Below the pieces are notes generated by a model, which was not told the DNA's origin, did no database searches, and worked only from the letters and a program-made list of their open reading frames with translations. This document shows, piece by piece, positions 61,272 to 64,000 of a DNA stretch of 64,000 nucleotides (position 1 is its first letter; each line of letters opens with the position of its first letter). The stretch spans positions 2,914,001 through 2,978,000 of the forward strand of contig JAUKTV010000004.1 of the NCBI GenBank assembly GCA_030549205.1, in the 5' to 3' direction. A program made the translations under genes and the position numbers. Source of the stretch: Apiosordaria backusii (Eukaryota > Ascomycota > Sordariomycetes > Sordariales > Lasiosphaeriaceae).

Positions 61272-63317
61272 CTATCGCATCACACCGCCGCCCATGCTCG
61301 ACAGCTTGCTCGCCAAGTCAGGATACTTCTCCTGCACTTGGATCTGGGTTCTCGTGGCCTCGGCATAGGAGATGGCACTAACAAGCTCGCCCTCAGTTCT
61401 AGCAAGCTCAGCTGCGCGCTCAAAGTACTTGAGAGCTTCAGTCACGCGGCCCTGCTGGAGAAGCAACTGCGCCATGGTGGCAACGGCGATGTCGCACTCA
61501 GGATCAACTGTGAGATATTGTGTTAGAAAGCGCCAGACAGAGTATTGAGCACAACATAAATACTTACTAATAAGAGCCTTCTCGCAGAGCTTCTCGGCTT
61601 CGCCGAAGTCCTGTTTCCACTGAAAGAGTGCGAGAGACTTGTTGATCAAAGGCAGCACGTTCATAGACCATGGCTTGGTCTCCTTCTCAAGCTCAATCGC
61701 TGTGTCGAATTTGTCGATCGCTTCGCTGAATTTGGTTTGGTCCAGGAGCAGTTCGCCATAGTAGTTGTAGACATCTGGGGTCTTGGGGAAGTTCTTGATG
61801 CACCGCCGGAAGGTCGCCATTGATGAAGCAATGGAGCCGAGCTTGTACTGGGTCACACCGAGCTGGATGTGAGAAAAGATGAAATCAGGGTCTAAATCGA
61901 TCGACTTCTGATAATCCTTCTGCGCGTCGGCGAACTCTCCCTTGATGAAATGAAGCTGGGCGCGGTGGTAATAGATATCTGGATCCTCTGGGTTCTTGGC
62001 CAGGGCGGCTTCGAAATCGGCTTCCGCCTTCTCAGGGGCACCTAGAAAGTGTTAGTTAAACAGGAAGCGCAATATTTGTCAAGAACAAAAGACATACCGA
62101 GTTCCAAATTCATACTCGCGCGCTTGATGTAGCTCTGAGTCAGCCCAGGGTCGAGCTCAATGCTCCTGGACAGATCGGCCAGAGCCTCCTCATGCTTGCC
62201 CTTGAGGCATTGGAATGTGCCGCGAAGATTGTGGGCATAGGCCTCATATTCACCGAGATCTCCCAAAGTCAGGGCTTTCTCGAATGCCTCAGCAGCCTGG
62301 TCGTACTCTGGCGCAATCTTACTATCCAACGCCTTGAGACCCTTTTGAAGCTGACCCTTTCCAGTCTCCTCATCCAGTTCGACGTCGTCCTCCAACCCCG
62401 CTGGCCTTGGCTTAGCCCTGAAACTCTGGAGATAGTTGCCCACAAAGGTTGCGCTAGGAAGTCTGGCCGGCTTGGTCTCGAGGATTTCCTTCGCCTTGGT
62501 CTCGGCAAACTTCTTCAAAAGACGCTCAACCGCTTGCGCACTCTGCTCGTTCCTGAACCCATCGATGATGCAGCTGGCAGTAATGTCCAGCAGGGCCTCG
62601 CTGTACTTGCCAAGGTGGTCGTAGGCATTCGAGCGGCGGTTAAGCGCTTTGATATACTCGCCATTGAAAGCAAGAGCCGCAGTGGTATCCTCGACAACCT
62701 TGTCCCATTGGCTCAGAGCGTTGTAGCAGGCAGCGCGGTTGCAATAATAAACCGGGTCCGGCTTGCAGAGGATGGCTTTCGAGTACAGCTCGATGGCCTT
62801 GTTGAAATCCTTATCGTTGTATGCCTTGTTACCGGCCTCTTTGAGCTTGGCGGCATACTCCTTGCGTTGTGATTCGGAGAAGGTTGTGACGGATTCCTCG
62901 TCAATTTCTGGCAGCTCATCGGCGGTCTCAACTGTGGCGGTCTTGGGGGTTTCCGCCTGCTTCTCGGCGGTAGTGCTCTTGTCGGCTTCCTTGTCGGCCT
63001 GTTTCCGTTTCCGCCGCTCCTTCTTACTGAGCTTGGGTGCAGATTCCTAGAGACGAGGAGATGGGGTCAGTATCCCGGCAACCGAGGACGGCGACGAGGG
63101 GTATCATCAGGCGGACGGCAGGGGTGCTCACTTGATCAGGGCCCTTGCGGATATAATAAACGGCGCCGGCGCCGGTGACAACTACGGCGACACCAGCAAT
63201 GGTGTAAACGAGTCCTTTGTTCTCTGAGGCCCAGTTCGAGATGCGGTCCCACAGCGACGAATTGCCCGGCACTGTTACAGTGGTCCCCGCGGGGCCTGAA
63301 GCAATCGTGGGAGCCAT
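61272..63317 (-). CDS. tom70: mitochondrial import receptor Tom70
   Basis: Four exons, complement of 61272-61507, 61568-62041, 62098-63046 and 63132-63317, give 614 residues. The N-terminal signal anchor ([20 protein letters not shown]) follows a short intermembrane-space tail; a Lys-rich linker ([15 protein letters not shown]) follows it. TPR motifs fill the rest, starting with the clamp domain [20 protein letters not shown] and [20 protein letters not shown], which binds the EEVD ends of Hsp70/Hsp90. Later repeats include [20 protein letters not shown] and [20 protein letters not shown]. It receives presequence-less precursors such as carriers at the outer membrane. Length and order match Neurospora and yeast Tom70. 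Confidence 0.96.
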
Positions 63318-64000
63318 GGCTCTTTTGGCGGCAATGAGCTCAGCGCTTAATGGAAGGCTCAGTAAAAGAGACGATACGGGCGATTAATGCTGTGTCAAAA
63401 ATGAGATATGACTACTCGACAGTTGGGTGAAGTGCCGGATGGTTGATGTAGATTATTTTCGATAGCAAGCAAAACCTTGACGTCTCTTCCAGCAACTGCA
63501 CAACCGACAGCAAGCCATGGAAGCTTGATCAAAAAAAATCGGTCCAGCGCGGCCCGCCAATTGCGATTGTTGCAAGTGCTCCACGCCACTGCTCCACCAC
63601 GCGGTTTTTCCGGAAGCTGGCCTGGCACGCTGTAGACAAGATAATAGGTACTACAAGTAAGTCAAGTGCATGGGCACTGTGATGGATCTTCCTATAAGTT
63701 TTGATGCCTGTTGACTGCCTCTTACTTACCTACTGGCTGGCTTCTGATGCCCGTTCACTGCCCTGCCTTCTGATGCATTTAAATTCGATTGTAAGCCTGT
63801 TATCTAGTACCTAGCTTCTGTGTGTGTCAGTCCCCGGGCCTATTATTTTGTCCAGATAGTGCCTCGCAGACTGGCACGCCTGGGCTTGCTCCTGCCACCG
63901 ATAAGAAACGGTGACTTCACTCTTTGCTAATCAAGGTCCAAGCTCCACCCCCACCAAACAGAACCTTCTTCAACCACCACCCAAACTGCCTGAGGCATCA
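63318..64000. other. TOM70 upstream region, right edge
   Basis: Promoter of TOM70 and unassigned sequence to the window edge. The last ~60 bases are CAA/CCA-rich, like a fungal leader, so a rightward gene may start beyond the window. Confidence 0.4.

Overview
The window reads as nuclear DNA of a filamentous ascomycete (Pezizomycotina, most like a Sordariomycete). Genes are split by short GT-AG introns, mostly 49-70 nt, with CTAAC/CTGAC-type branch sites. The gene content is fungal: FluG-type protein, Dfg5/Dcw1-like GH76 enzyme, Erv41, porin, Tom70, Upf1, Imp4, Sso-type syntaxin. One AT-rich segment carries stop codons of the kind left by RIP (C to T at CpA). The organism assignment is inference from these traits.

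Layout. 1-13 kb: a penicillin acyltransferase-like (C45/AAT) gene with a very charged C-terminal extension (+), ERV41 (-), a FluG-type amidohydrolase/glutamine-synthetase fusion (-), a GPI-type GH76 mannanase-like gene (+), and a MYND zinc-finger gene whose frame is broken at two homopolymers (-). 13-31 kb: a 2-oxoglutarate dioxygenase (-), an ABC1/UbiB atypical kinase (-), four proteins without recognised function (+), and a YFH7-like P-loop kinase (-). 31-43.5 kb: a PRELI/Ups2-like lipid-transfer protein (-), methionine aminopeptidase 2 (-) divergent from a mitochondrial-type J-protein (+), porin/VDAC (-), asparagine synthetase (-) and the SUMO E2 Ubc9 (-). 44-64 kb: a possible Pol III/tRNA-derived unit, a 754-residue membrane protein with acidic helix repeats (-), a thioredoxin-fold CGNC protein (-), UPF1 (-) divergent from IMP4 (+), a RIP-mutated element relic, a plasma-membrane syntaxin (+) and TOM70 (-).

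There is no biosynthetic or defence cluster; most genes are unrelated housekeeping loci. Mitochondrial membrane functions recur (porin, Tom70, Ups2-like, UbiB-like, J-protein). Exon-intron structures were worked out by hand from reading-frame phase, splice signals and family conservation, so they are predictions.

The most striking observation is in asparagine synthetase. The conserved RGPDWSG segment is restored only if a 2-nucleotide exon (41106-41107) is spliced between two introns that each have a good donor, branch site and acceptor. Other points of interest are a Cys-to-Ser change at the presumed nucleophile of the acyltransferase-like protein, three homopolymer sites where conserved proteins each need one extra base, and two introns that seem to skip an AG lying too close to the branch point.
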